Part shown: in pieces, positions 34,988 to 44,291 of the stretch | Numbering within the stretch: position 1 is the first letter of the stretch | How the letters are laid out: every line of letters begins with the position of its first letter | DNA from: Dolomedes plantarius | Taxonomy: Eukaryota; Arthropoda; Arachnida; Araneae; Dolomedidae | Length of the DNA: 64,000 bases | Reading direction: 5' to 3' | Assembly: GCA_907164885.2 (NCBI GenBank) | Contig: OU015501.1 | Span: forward strand, 27,982,132 to 28,046,131 | The notes under the pieces: generated by a model | Database searches by the model: none | Seen by the model: the letters and a program-made list of their open reading frames with translations, nothing else | Told to the model about the DNA's origin: nothing | Position numbers and translations under genes: made by a program

Positions 34988-36352
34988 AAGTGCCGTAACT
35001 TGGGGCTACTTGGACCCTAGGGGGTTACTTGAACCCAAACCGAAAAAAGTGTTTTAAATTACACCTAGGTCTCTTGTAAATAAAATACAGGTATAATTCA
35101 CAATCTCTCCAACAGATAGGAGCATTAGCTAAGTCCTGAGACACTTTACCACGTTCCCGCTCTTCCCACCTTTTTTTAGTTCAGGTACTGTTGCTTTGTG
35201 ATAAAAACACGAATTTTTGTGACCTTATAACTTCCACCTTCACTTCTTTACACACTGAAGTCTCACATTAGATAAGGATAAATTTACATTTCAAATTCAG
35301 TCTTTAATAATATAACAATAGTTTTAGATGGATAGAGAATCAATTAACCCAGTAAAAATTATAAGTATTAACTAGTGTGCTGATAAACTAAAAATGGGGT
35401 TACTTGGACCCAAGCAAGAAAGTGGGTCCAATTAACCCCTACTCATATTTTTGATTAGACATTCTCAAATTTCACTGCAAAATAATTAATATCATTACTT
35501 CATGTCGGGTTCATTTTATTAAAGGGTTAAACCGGTTCGTGTGCATTTATTCGCAGATCTGATACAAAAATGCTCCGAAATTACAAGAGGTCTCCTAGGA
35601 GCAGAAAGTATGTGGCTTTTACAGCTGAAAAATTAGAGGAATGTTTAAATGCTGTGAGGTCAGGAAAAATGTCTCAGAGAGCTGTCTCAAGCCACTTCAA
35701 AATTAATAGGTCCACTATGAAAAGGAGATTGAAGAATGATTTATTGAACAAATCTGGACATCCAATCATATTTACTAGTGAAGAAGAGTTGGCCTGTGCC
35801 AGTCATTTAGACAAAATTTGTGATTTTTGATTTCCCGTAGACGAACTGGACTTTCGACTGATTGTCAAGTCTTACCTTGCAATGCATGGACGATCAGTGA
35901 AATGTTTTCAAAACAACCTCCCTGGGCGTGACTGGGTAAAATTAGTTTTGAAGATGCATCCACTGTTAACAATCAGATTTGCAAATAAAATGGGGTTTGT
36001 TTTCTGTTTTAATATAAAATAAATTTTTCATACATAAGCCTCTATTTTTATTTCAAGATCCTAGGTGTGACTTGAGCCCACTACCTATTGGAATTGTATA
36101 TTTCATGTAAAATGTAGGTTGGGTCCAAGTAACCCCAATCTGAGGGTTACTTGAACCCAAATTTCAATAATTTATTAAATATATATATAATTAAAACTTT
36201 GGTTTGAAAAAGATCTAAAATCCTGGGGAATCATCAAATAAGTTGTTCAAATCAGGTTATCAGCACAAACATGTTTTTAAGGCTATCGTTGGGTAAGAAA
36301 TGTACAAAAATCTTCACTTTTTAGGTCCAAGTAACCCCAATCTACAGTACCT
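34988..36352 (+). mobile_element. pogo-like element with many subterminal motifs
   Basis: The left end (AAGTGCCGTAACTTGGGG, preceded by TA) and right end (inverse of AGGTACTGTAGATTGGGG) are imperfect inverted repeats. The motif GGGTTACTTGGACCC or its inverse recurs at about 35003-35056 (twice), 35396-35446 (twice), 36117-36162 (twice) and 36324-36340. This arrangement resembles repeated transposase-binding sites near the ends. Inside lies a psq/CENP-B-type DNA-binding domain at 35570-35995 and no catalytic domain, so the element is a deletion derivative or an N-terminal remnant. Confidence 0.7.
35570..35995 (+). pseudogene. pogo/Tigger-type DNA-binding domain fragment
   Basis: From ATG at 35570 the frame reads MLRNYKRSPRSRKYVAFTAE then LEECLNAVRSGKMSQRAVSS and HFKINRSTMKRRLKN, a psq-type helix-turn-helix (residues about 15-60) of the pogo/Tigger/Jerky transposase group. 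It continues with EEELACASHLDKICDF. A single TGA at 35828-35830 interrupts. The frame continues FPVDELDFRLIVKSYLAMHG and NNLPGRDWVKLVLKMHPLL, the second CENP-B-like HTH, to about 35995. The position of the stop matches the Gly of the usual GFP motif (GGA to TGA). No DDE domain follows. It could be a dead transposon or a starting point for co-option of the binding domain; the stop argues for decay. Confidence 0.7.
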
Positions 36353-36668
36353 CAATAGAAGAGGGCTCGTCCCAAGATAAGAAAGTCCAAGTTGGGAGTC
36401 TCATACTTCACATATAAATAGGTACAGACACTACCCTACTTACGAACGAGTTTCTTTCCAGACGGCCCTTCGTATCTTGAATTGTTTGTAAGTCGTTATT
36501 TAACGTAATTTTAAAATGACCGTACTCTTACCCCGTTTTTAAATATGATAGACTGTAAAGTCAATAAAATACTGTACGTTTTTTAAAATTTTAAAACATA
36601 ATACACTGTACAGTATTGTATTTTATAGGTTACTTTATTAATGCGAATGATACATAAAACATAAAATA

Positions 36669-38077
36669 CACTGCTGGCCACTGTAAATGCAACACCCTGA
36701 AGGAAACATGCAAATAACATGAAATTTACACCATGCATTAGCGGAGGTGAGAAATGCAAATGATTAGAATTTCAGCGCAGACGCACATTACTCGCGCCTG
36801 TGGCGCCACTTCAAAGCGTTATTTAAGGCTTGGAGATTTCGACGATTTCAAGTTCGACAATTGTGTTTTTCTTGTGGTTTTTTCAAAAAAACGATCAATT
36901 ATACCTCGTCGAAAACAGAGATCATCTTTTGATCAAGTATCCGAGTTCGACAGAGGAAGGATAGCAGCCTACCGAGATTGTGGATTATCTTTCAGGGAAA
37001 TCGGTAGTCGTGTTGGACGAAACCAAACAACTGTAATGCGGATATGTGATCGTTGGATGCAGGAGGGTACGACGGACCGGCGTCTTCGATCGCATCCACC
37101 TCAGCGCACCACTTCACGTGATGACAGGCAAATTGTGCTCATGGCAGTGACGGATTGCTCAGTCACATCACGAACCATAGCACAGCACATGCAGTCTGTA
37201 ACGCATCATCCAGTGTCTGCGCGTACCATTCGACGCCGTTTACAGCAGAGTTTTCTGTCCGCAAGACGTCCATTGCTTTGTCTACCCTTGACGCAGAACC
37301 ACAGACGTCTCCGCCGCCAATGGTGCGATGACAGACAGATGTGGACGGCAGAATGGAATGAAATTGTCTTTACTGACGAGTCACGCTTCTGTCTGCAACA
37401 CCACGATGGTCGCATTCGAGTCTGGAGACACCGTGAAGAGAGGATGCTGAACAGCTGCGTTATGCACCGCCACACTGGTCCTGCAACGGGTATTATGGTA
37501 TGGGGCGGTATTGGATATCACTCTCGCACACCTCTAGTACGCATTGCCGGTACTTTTAACAGCCAGCGCTACATCTCAGAGGTGTTGGAGCCAGTTGTCC
37601 TTCCTTACCTTCAGGGCTTGCCCACAGCCATATTTCAACAGGATAATGCGCGACCACACGTGGCATGCATTGTCCAACGGTTCTTCGTCAATCGCCAGAT
37701 TGAATTGCTTCCATGGCCGCGTCGCTCTCCGGATCTTTCGCCGATAGAAAACATGTGGTCTATGGTTGCTCTACGATTGACCCAGATTCCATCCCCAGCT
37801 GCCACAGCAGATCAACTTTGGCAGCGTGTGGAACCTGCTAGGTCTGCCGTACCCCAAGAACTCATCCAAAGTGTCTTTGAATCAATGCCGAGGCGTGTGG
37901 CAGCGGTGATCTGCAACAATGGCGGCTACTCTGGCTACTGATTTTGGCAGGAACCACACTTCACAGAAGTCTATAAATTTAATCATTTGATACTTGGTCA
38001 ACATGTTTTCTACAAAATAAATTTTGTTGTGATATCTCTCGTCTTTCTTGGTGTTGCAATTTGGGTGGCCAGCAGTG
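36669..38077 (+). mobile_element. Tc1-like DD34E element, copy B (full length)
   Basis: Inverted ends CACTGCTGGCCAC at 36669 and the inverse at 38077 are flanked by TA (36667-36668 and 38078-38079). It is 1409 bp with a single long transposase frame. It inserted into the Tigger-like element and is therefore younger than it. Copy A at 17228-18468 is a deleted relative. Confidence 0.92.
36754..37941 (+). CDS. Tc1-family DD34E transposase, open frame of 395 codons
   Basis: Cut-and-paste transposases of this family bind the inverted ends and use three acidic residues to cut at TA. The HTH DNA-binding domain covers residues about 57-105 (FDQVSEFDRGRI, LSFREIGSRVGRNQTTV). A second HTH runs to about 165 (SARTIRRRLQQ). 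Catalytic residues are D208 (VFTDESRF), D297 (FQQDNARPH) and E332 (SPIENMW), 34 residues apart for the last two. The C-terminus is SMPRRVAAVICNNGGYSGY. The family start seen in copy A (MPRRKQRSS) is ATA here at 36901-36903. The listed ATG adds 49 residues encoded by what should be the untranslated leader. No stops or frameshifts interrupt the domain. Activity is uncertain because of the start. Confidence 0.8.
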   Translation: MQMIRISAQTHITRACGATSKRYLRLGDFDDFKFDNCVFLVVFSKKRSIIPRRKQRSSFDQVSEFDRGRIAAYRDCGLSFREIGSRVGRNQTTVMRICDRWMQEGTTDRRLRSHPPQRTTSRDDRQIVLMAVTDCSVTSRTIAQHMQSVTHHPVSARTIRRRLQQSFLSARRPLLCLPLTQNHRRLRRQWCDDRQMWTAEWNEIVFTDESRFCLQHHDGRIRVWRHREERMLNSCVMHRHTGPATGIMVWGGIGYHSRTPLVRIAGTFNSQRYISEVLEPVVLPYLQGLPTAIFQQDNARPHVACIVQRFFVNRQIELLPWPRRSPDLSPIENMWSMVALRLTQIPSPAATADQLWQRVEPARSAVPQELIQSVFESMPRRVAAVICNNGGYSGY

Positions 38078-38195
38078 TAATTATGATGGTAATACGTAAT
38101 GATTTTCTATCCCAGACAACAGAAGTTTTACCATTTCTTCTATCAGCTTCCAATTTTTCTTGCTTATAATTGTTGACTGCATAGACACGGCACTT

Positions 38196-38355
38196 TTAAC
38201 ATGTTCCATAATACGATCCTTGTTCATACACATTGTACCGATAGGCCACGGTCACCATTTTTTCACCATTATCTAATTTCTTTATAATTGCCACCTTAGT
38301 TTCCATCGAGATGGCTTGACGTTTTTTACCACTGCTACTATCTTCACTTGCCTTA
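38196..38355 (-). pseudogene. Tigger-like N-terminal DNA-binding fragment
   Basis: The minus strand encodes KASEDSSSGKKRQAISMETK then VAIIKKLDNGEKMVTVAYRY and NV. This is the first CENP-B/Tigger helix-turn-helix (KRKAIxxExKxxIIKxxExG...IAxxYxV). It ends soon after in unrelated sequence and a stop at 38196-38198. It lies on the strand expected from the right-hand end of the enclosing Tigger-like element. Nothing of the second HTH or the DDE domain was found to its left. Confidence 0.6.
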
Positions 38356-38782
38356 AGCTTCCAAAAGCACACAGCGGGCTCGAAATAGCAATAAAGCCCA
38401 ATTGAGAATAACTCCGCCGGCGCCACTTGCTTTATGCTTACCATTAACCATGATAGATGAAGTATGGGCAAAATATTTCCCTATAAAATCACAAATAACT
38501 TGGAGCACAAGAGAACAAATGTTACCGCTGTGCGTAGATACAAAGGACTGGGATACTGGGCTTGTCGTATGCTACGGTACTGATCGGAGTGGGTTCAAGG
38601 AGAAATTCGTCATAAACAGAACAGGCGCGCAGCTCACACCGCGAACACACATTCGCGAAAGGGGAGCGAATTGTAGGGGGAAACAGTGATTTATGGGTCT
38701 TCGCCTCGCCGCTCAGGCGCTCGCTTAGGAAGGCTGTTTTCTGACGAATGATCAAAGGGACGAGGGACCTTTTCCCCACGTT

Positions 38783-38949
38783 GGGGGGGGGGGGGTCAAA
38801 TGGGGAGTCACCGAATCGCGTTTTTCGTAAACAGATGATGGGGAGAGTGTCAAAGGTCAAAGGGGTAATGACGTCGGGAAGTTGCGATCGGCGGAAAAAT
38901 GAGAACGGTCGGTCGGGTCGATTAGTCACGCTCTTGGAGCGTGACTAAT
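38783..38949. other. GC-rich segment with G-run, palindrome and DR1-like motif
   Basis: A run of about 13 G at 38783-38795 is followed near 38849 by TGTCAAAGGTCAAAGG, which looks like a direct repeat of the nuclear-receptor half-site. A perfect 13-bp inverted repeat (ATTAGTCACGCTC, 38921-38933 and 38937-38949, loop TTG) comes next. All lie in the right-hand part of the Tigger-like element. The regulatory reading is speculative. Confidence 0.4.
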
Positions 38950-39735
38950 GTGTCGCGGCAGGAGGGGGGGGAGCTGATTCGCTTGTGTGTACATGCGGTA
39001 TCAAAGTTTGAACTTACGAGTGGCAAAGCGAACAGTCCGAAACAAATTTGAGTTTGCGACCCAGTGTGTTCGTATCTCTGAATGTTCGTAAGTCAGGTGG
39101 TGTCTGTATAGCTCTATAAATGAATTTACCATGTGTTTTATAAAGAGAGATTACGTTTGTTTATGCCGAAAAATTCTCATGAATACAACTAACAGAAAAC
39201 AAATTGAATACAATGAATAGCTGCGTTAGTGTTTTCATTTTATATTGCCGTCGTGGTTCGATCAAAAGAGGAAAAGTCAATTCTAAATTTTATGCCAATA
39301 TGTTTGTTTTTTAAATGGAAAAACAGGGGAACATAGAAAAATCTGCGTAGGATCTGCAAGTGCTTAGATTTAAAACGGCGTTTAACGAGATTCTGTGGGA
39401 GAAAAGGAGCTAATGTTACTATAAAACCTAAGTGTCAGATTAGAAAATAAACCCCCCCCCCATTAAAAATTCAATATTTGAAGCAAAAAGTTCTCGTTTC
39501 GAATCTCAAGGTCACAAAAAAACTTCTTCATTAGAAACCACATAGAGAGTTCTAAGAAGATAGTGGTTAATATTTTGTGAAAATCAGAAGCTGATATTTT
39601 ATTCGCTTTGATTATATTAGAACTCGATTTCAGCAGGCTGGATTCTGCCCTATCGTTGTTACGTAAAAAGAAGGATGAAAACTTAGAGAATAAAAGTAAA
39701 AAAAAAACTCTGATGGGTTTCTTAATTAGTGCTTA

Positions 39736-39975
39736 AAGGTGGCTATATACTTGCAGGAAATCCGCAAAGAAAATGTCTGTGAGATTTCCTTGAAGATTTC
39801 CTGAACTGAACCCTCGTGTACACTCGTGAACACACACGCGCATATTTCAATCGGGATTTTGGGGACTCACAGTCCGCTACCGGTCTCAGGCTTCCTCACA
39901 CACGACGGGGAAATCCTCAAGGTTTGGACTGCGCAGTCAAAACCTCAAGGATTTCCTCTACGTGTATGAGTACCA
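39736..39975. mobile_element. Harbinger-like MITE with TTA target duplication
   Basis: Imperfect inverted ends (AAGGTGGCTATATACTTGCA and the inverse of TGGTACTCATACACGTAGAG, both followed by GGAAATCC) are bracketed by TTA at 39733-39735 and 39976-39978. The 240-bp element is GC-richer than its flanks and has a further inner inverted motif (GATTTCCTTGA and TCAAGGATTTCC). It has no coding capacity. Confidence 0.5.
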
Positions 39976-40556
39976 TTAGTTTAGTCTAAATTTTTGTTTG
40001 ACTATATCTATTTTTTCCCAGAAAAAACCCTGTAATACTTAATGTGGAATATTTCATAGTTTATAAACTGGATAATAAAGACTATCTGTATCAATAAATG
40101 TGATTCCTTGTTTTATCTCTCATCTTATTTTTATATACCCTATTCTTTTCATCATAAAATTACACTTGTGAATGACGGTATTTTGAGTTTTATAAATATA
40201 ACTTTCAGGTTCACCGGGCATCTTAATATTTTTAACTTGATTTGAACCCTGCTAGAATGTGCTACAATGCTAAATTTTTGTCTCACTGATAGAAATAATA
40301 TTTGTTAAAGATGAGCAGGAAGAGAAAGCTCTAAGTGAATACTATAAAAATAACAGAGGTAACAATAAATTTGAAGCATTATTTTGCTATGTTTTGTGCG
40401 CAGGTGAAGAGTTATTTCAGGTGTTTACTATATTTTAAAGGGTGATTAGGAATAGCCCTCCCCCAAATTAAATTCAATACTATACTAAAGCAATTAACGA
40501 ATAAGGTAATAATGAAAGAAATCAGTGAGTAAGTTTGTAATGACCGTCTGCCAGAA

Positions 40557-40628
40557 GTGGAATTCGAACAATGTTTAACAAACCCCAAGACTCGGATTCT
40601 ACCATCTCTACTCTACCTGTGATGTGAA
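40557..40628 (-). repeat. tRNA-like remnant (possible SINE head)
   Basis: The minus strand has an A-box-like GGTAGAGTAGAGATGGTAG and a B-box-like TGTTCGAATTCC at roughly tRNA spacing. Stems do not pair well, so it is not a functional tRNA. Confidence 0.35.
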
Positions 40629-40804
40629 GAAATGCATATTAAGCGACGTCCCCAAAAAGCGTCTCTTTCTTTTTGAGGTCGATACTGGACGTTCACCTGT
40701 ACATATCTATTTAATTAATTTTAGTTAAACATTTTTTTTTCTGAGATGAATATCTAACATAGTCTTCCCAATCATTAATTAATATAATTAATTGCAAAAG
40801 TCTA

Positions 40805-40882
40805 GAGCTACTATAACGACCTCTAGCGGCTATCAAGATTCGAATCCTTGCAGCTAAACCTCGTGACCAGTATACTACAATC
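40805..40882 (-). repeat. tRNA-like remnant (possible SINE head)
   Basis: The minus strand reads TAGTATACTGGTCACGAG (A-box region) and GGATTCGAATCTTG (B-box). The spacing is tRNA-like but the acceptor stem is not convincing. Confidence 0.45.
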
Positions 40883-41766
40883 TAAACTTTTCCGGTGGTA
40901 TGAAGAAGTATCATTTTCCATGACTTCCCTCAATATCATTTTTTAAACTGATTGTTGCGTTCTTCATAAGAAAATAATGCAGCCTGCAATATGGGAATTC
41001 GGTGGGAGTATCAATTTCACCATACATTATACATATTTTTTTCACTATTTGGTGAAGTAAAAAGAAAAGATAAGATATCTCTCTAGTTTTACATTTCACA
41101 TTCATAGCTTACATTTATGAAGTTTTAGTTCCAACATTGATTGTTAACCTAAAACAAAACAGATGCATTAACAGTAATAGAGATGTATTTTATACAATAC
41201 TGCAAGAAAATCATTTACGAATTTTTATTTTTAGCGAAAGGTTCTTTAAAAAAATTACGTGTATAATTATTAAGATTAAATATTGATAGATTTTTAATTT
41301 CAAGGAGAGAAGATACTGCTTTCTTTCAGTTCTATTTCTGTTGCAGGTCAAAAAGCAAATCAGTTGAATAAATTGCCCGAAATTTACCTCTTTTGATGAT
41401 GGTTAATTAGTGCTTATATTTATTTCTGTCTAATGTATATAATATAATATTACAATAAATGCATTTAATCGAGTGCTTAACAAAACATGACATTTTGTGA
41501 GTATCTGATCATTTTTGAAAGGAACTTTTCGGAGTAACATAATTCAGAATTTTATTATTAATTTTGAAAAAAATTACAATTATGCTCACTGACATTTACA
41601 TTTAAAGTCCCCGAAATTTATGAATGGAAATTTTAAGCTGGATATTTATTAAAACTCACTTTTCAATATTAGGCAATTTTTAACTGCTAAAATTTTGTGA
41701 TTTATAGTTAATTACGTCAACCATGGGTATCAAATGTATATAGTGTTGTAAGAAATTTAATATTTG

Positions 41767-41767
<1 letters not shown>

Positions 41768-41821
<54 letters not shown>
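41768..41821. repeat. (TA)n microsatellite
   Basis: TA dinucleotides directly upstream of the 5' LTR (seven bases, GTATAAA, intervene). Confidence 0.9.
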
Positions 41822-41825
<4 letters not shown>

Positions 41826-41828
41826 AAA

Positions 41829-42546
41829 TGAAATAAATTTCAAACCCCTTTTTACTATTTAACACGTCCTTTCCAAATTCTTCATCCTAACGCAACAGAA
41901 TACCGTCCCTTAACCTTGGATTGTGACCTATATTCAACCAATATCAATCTATTAGTATTTCCCCTAAAGCCACGCGCGGAGCATTACATAACAGTTATAT
42001 AAGATCGAACCGGGTCGAACATTCGAAAACCATCACCCCATATGACGCGACTTAATCACGTGTTCGTTTCTGACAAATTAGAAGTTTCATAGACCCGTAC
42101 TCGGGAGAGAAATTGCGCGATTCTGTAGTCTTTGTGTGTTTCGCTCTGGCCTGGCAAGATGTAGCGTTTTAATGTCCGTATTGCAGCAGCGCCCTGCGCT
42201 GTCGGCGCGGTCGGGCCTTTTCCCTCGGTATCTGTGGAGTTAAGATGTCTGTAATCCCGTCCAAATAATGTCCAGCCACGAAACTGCTTCGGAAATAAAG
42301 ACTTGGTATGAACCAGCTGCCTTTTTCCTGTTGTGTTCCGAGGTGTTTTATTGCCTCTCCATCTACCTCGCCACTCGCTACTTTGATTGCAAGTTATGGA
42401 TACAAAATGTTTGAAGATCCCGGCCGTTGCTTCGCCCCGCCACAGTTTCCATTTGCCTTAGCTACGACTACAAAATTGATGTTTTCAACGGCCAAGTTAT
42501 TGCCTATTTACGACTACACCCTGAGTATATACCACTTATTATTACA
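41829..42546 (+). repeat. 5' LTR, 718 bp
   Basis: It shares 41829-42133 and 42291-42546 with the 3' LTR at roughly 97% identity by eye. The block 42134-42290 is unrelated to the corresponding 45836-45971. AATAAA at 42294-42299 lies at the start of the second shared block and could act as the poly(A) signal. The GC-rich block just upstream would be U3 promoter sequence. The target site of the MITE found in the 3' LTR is empty here (GACTTAATCACG near 42050). Confidence 0.7.
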
Positions 42547-42590
42547 AAAGTCGGTAGGATTCGAACCTACGCGGGAAGATCCCAATGGAT
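42547..42590 (-). other. tRNA-Ser 3'-half sequence at the primer-binding-site position
   Basis: The minus strand reads from the anticodon-stem 3' side (ATCCATTGGGATC), through a class II variable arm (GGGA, loop TCT, TCCC), to a perfect T arm (GTAGGTTCGAATCCTAC) and the acceptor CGACTT. That combination is characteristic of tRNA-Ser. The 5' half of the tRNA and the CCA end are missing, so it is not a tRNA gene. It directly follows the 5' LTR. It may be an unusually long primer-binding site, or a captured tRNA copy. Confidence 0.65.
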
Positions 42591-43370
42591 ATACAAGTGT
42601 TTTTTTTTGCTTCGGAGAAAATTCGTAATATGTGTTGTGCGCTTCAAAGGAGATGTTTTGGTTCGGTTTCTGTGTGCTAAGAAATGGAGAGAGACATGTT
42701 TCTTTTTCTGCGTCGGAGTTCAGCGTGATATTCAAGTTAAATAATTTGCGCGTTTTTGAAAAAAAGGCCTTGATGGCTTCGTCGAAAAAAATAATAATAA
42801 TAATTGTGTGCGCGTGTGTCTTAAAGAAGTATTATAGATTATGCCAAAAGATGTGTCGCCGTTGCATTTTTTGTGATCCGTGCCAATCAAGGATTAGGTG
42901 TGAGATGTTCGATTCCGACGTGTGTGTCAACATGATGTTAAAGTGGAAGAGAAAAAAAGAAATATCGTGACTTTACCATTAAACCCAGTTTCGAGGTGAC
43001 TCCTGGACATCAAATAATTTAGATTGATCTATTTTCTTAACCCATTTTTTTTCTTCTTACCAATTTGAATTTTCAGTTATATTATAATACAATTAAAATA
43101 AAATAGTGATTGATACTCCATGGGTAAGTTATAGTGAAAAAGTATTTTTAATTATTTTTCAATAAAAGATGTTATATGTTTGTTTTAAAATAAGTTGAAT
43201 GAATATGAGTAATTTTAATATGTTTTCTTAAATATAATTCATAAAATAATGGATAAAGGGACAGATGACGAATGATAAAAGTTAAAAAAATTCCAACATT
43301 TCTTTTGTGCAAATGAAAAAATTGAATTTTTGAAAATATAACTGTGCATTAATTATTTAAGATTTAGTTT

Positions 43371-43525
43371 ACTAATTTTGATATATTTTAATCATCACAT
43401 TTATTGTGCATTTTAGTTTCAGTGAGTGATTTTTAACTTTTAAGGTTACCAATTTTGATATATTTCATAACATTTAGTGTATATTTAGTTTCATTAAGTG
43501 ATTTTGATACTTTTAGTTATTAGTG
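43371..43525 (+). repeat. 77-bp tandem duplication in the LTR element interior
   Basis: ACTAATTTTGATATATTTT at 43371 recurs as ACCAATTTTGATATATTTC at 43448, and both are followed by a TTTAGTTTCA-TAAGTGATTTT-type block. A third, weaker relative is near 43750-43800. Confidence 0.6.
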
Positions 43526-44156
43526 ATTTCTGTATTTTGTGACACTTTTACTGGAAGTTATGGGATTTTCAATAGCAATAAGAACTGAGAGTGTGTTTAC
43601 ATTTTTGTTTTGTGTTCATGTGGTGCAGTTGTTGCAAAGCTTTTGGACTTTGGTTTTCAATACGTGTTGAGAGTTACTTAAGAAAAAGGACTGAGATTTA
43701 TTATCCTCAGATAAAAAATTTCAGGAAAAAAAGTCTCTCAAGTACCACAAAATATTTAGTGTCTATTTAAGTACATAATTAAGTGTTTTTGATACTCTTT
43801 ATTTTATAATGAATATTTGGTATTTTTATTTTATAATAGTAATTGTGATAATTGTGAATCTTGATGAATCTTGAATTTTTTTAAGATATTGATAATTTTT
43901 GTATCCGGATACTCGAGACTTAAAACAAACCATACTATTCAAATAACATGAAAGTAATTGTGAATTCCTATTTTGTGTAAGTGATCCTGTTTTCTGTATT
44001 CTGACTTTTTACCCGAACAAGACATAAGAATGTGCACGCTTCTAACTAAATTTGAATATTTAAGAAAATTAATAATTGAAAACAATGTACACCGAATTAA
44101 ATCAACCAAAGTTTTTTTTTTATTCCGGTAACCTAACCTCAACTTAATTGCAATTT

Positions 44157-44291
44157 AAATCCTTGTGAGTCGGTTCTACCCCGACCTCAAATGTGATATA
44201 ATATAAATCCCAATTGAGTCGGTTAGATCCCGACCATAATTTAATTTAATACAAATCTTTGTGATTCGTTCGACCCCGAATTCAAAATAAT
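44157..44291 (+). repeat. 48-bp direct repeat, 2.8 copies
   Basis: Units start AAATCCTTGTGAGTCGG (44157), AAATCCCAATTGAGTCGG (44205) and AAATCTTTGTGATTCG (44253). Each contains a GTCGGTT..CCCCGAC-type short inverted pair. Confidence 0.75.

Larger units (their letters stand above)
36425..39106 (-). mobile_element. Tigger-like element interrupted by a Tc1 insertion
   Basis: The left end CAGACACTACCCTACTTACG (36425) and right end, inverse of CAGACACCACCTGACTTACG (to 39106), are flanked by TA (36423-36424 and 39107-39108). The second subterminal block also matches (CGTATCTTGAATTGTTTG against CGTATCTCTGAATGTTCG in inverse). The DD34E Tc1 copy B (36669-38077) lies inside. Without it the element is about 1.27 kb. 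A Tigger-like N-terminal coding fragment remains on the minus strand. The right third (38600-39000) is GC-rich. Confidence 0.7.
39979..41767. other. AT-rich DNA with two tRNA-like remnants
   Basis: Apart from the tRNA-like segments near 40557 and 40805 nothing could be supported. The open frame at 40911-41105 has no recognisable motif. Confidence 0.45.

Noticed and set aside
42547..42590. Functional tRNA-Ser gene
   Set aside because: Only the 3' half is present, with no anticodon stem 5' side, D arm or acceptor 5' strand. It sits at the primer-binding-site position of an LTR element.
42308..42628. Open frame shared by both LTRs (also at 46064)
   Set aside because: It lies in LTR sequence downstream of the poly(A) signal. 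In the 3' copy it runs into a microsatellite, and no conserved domain was seen.
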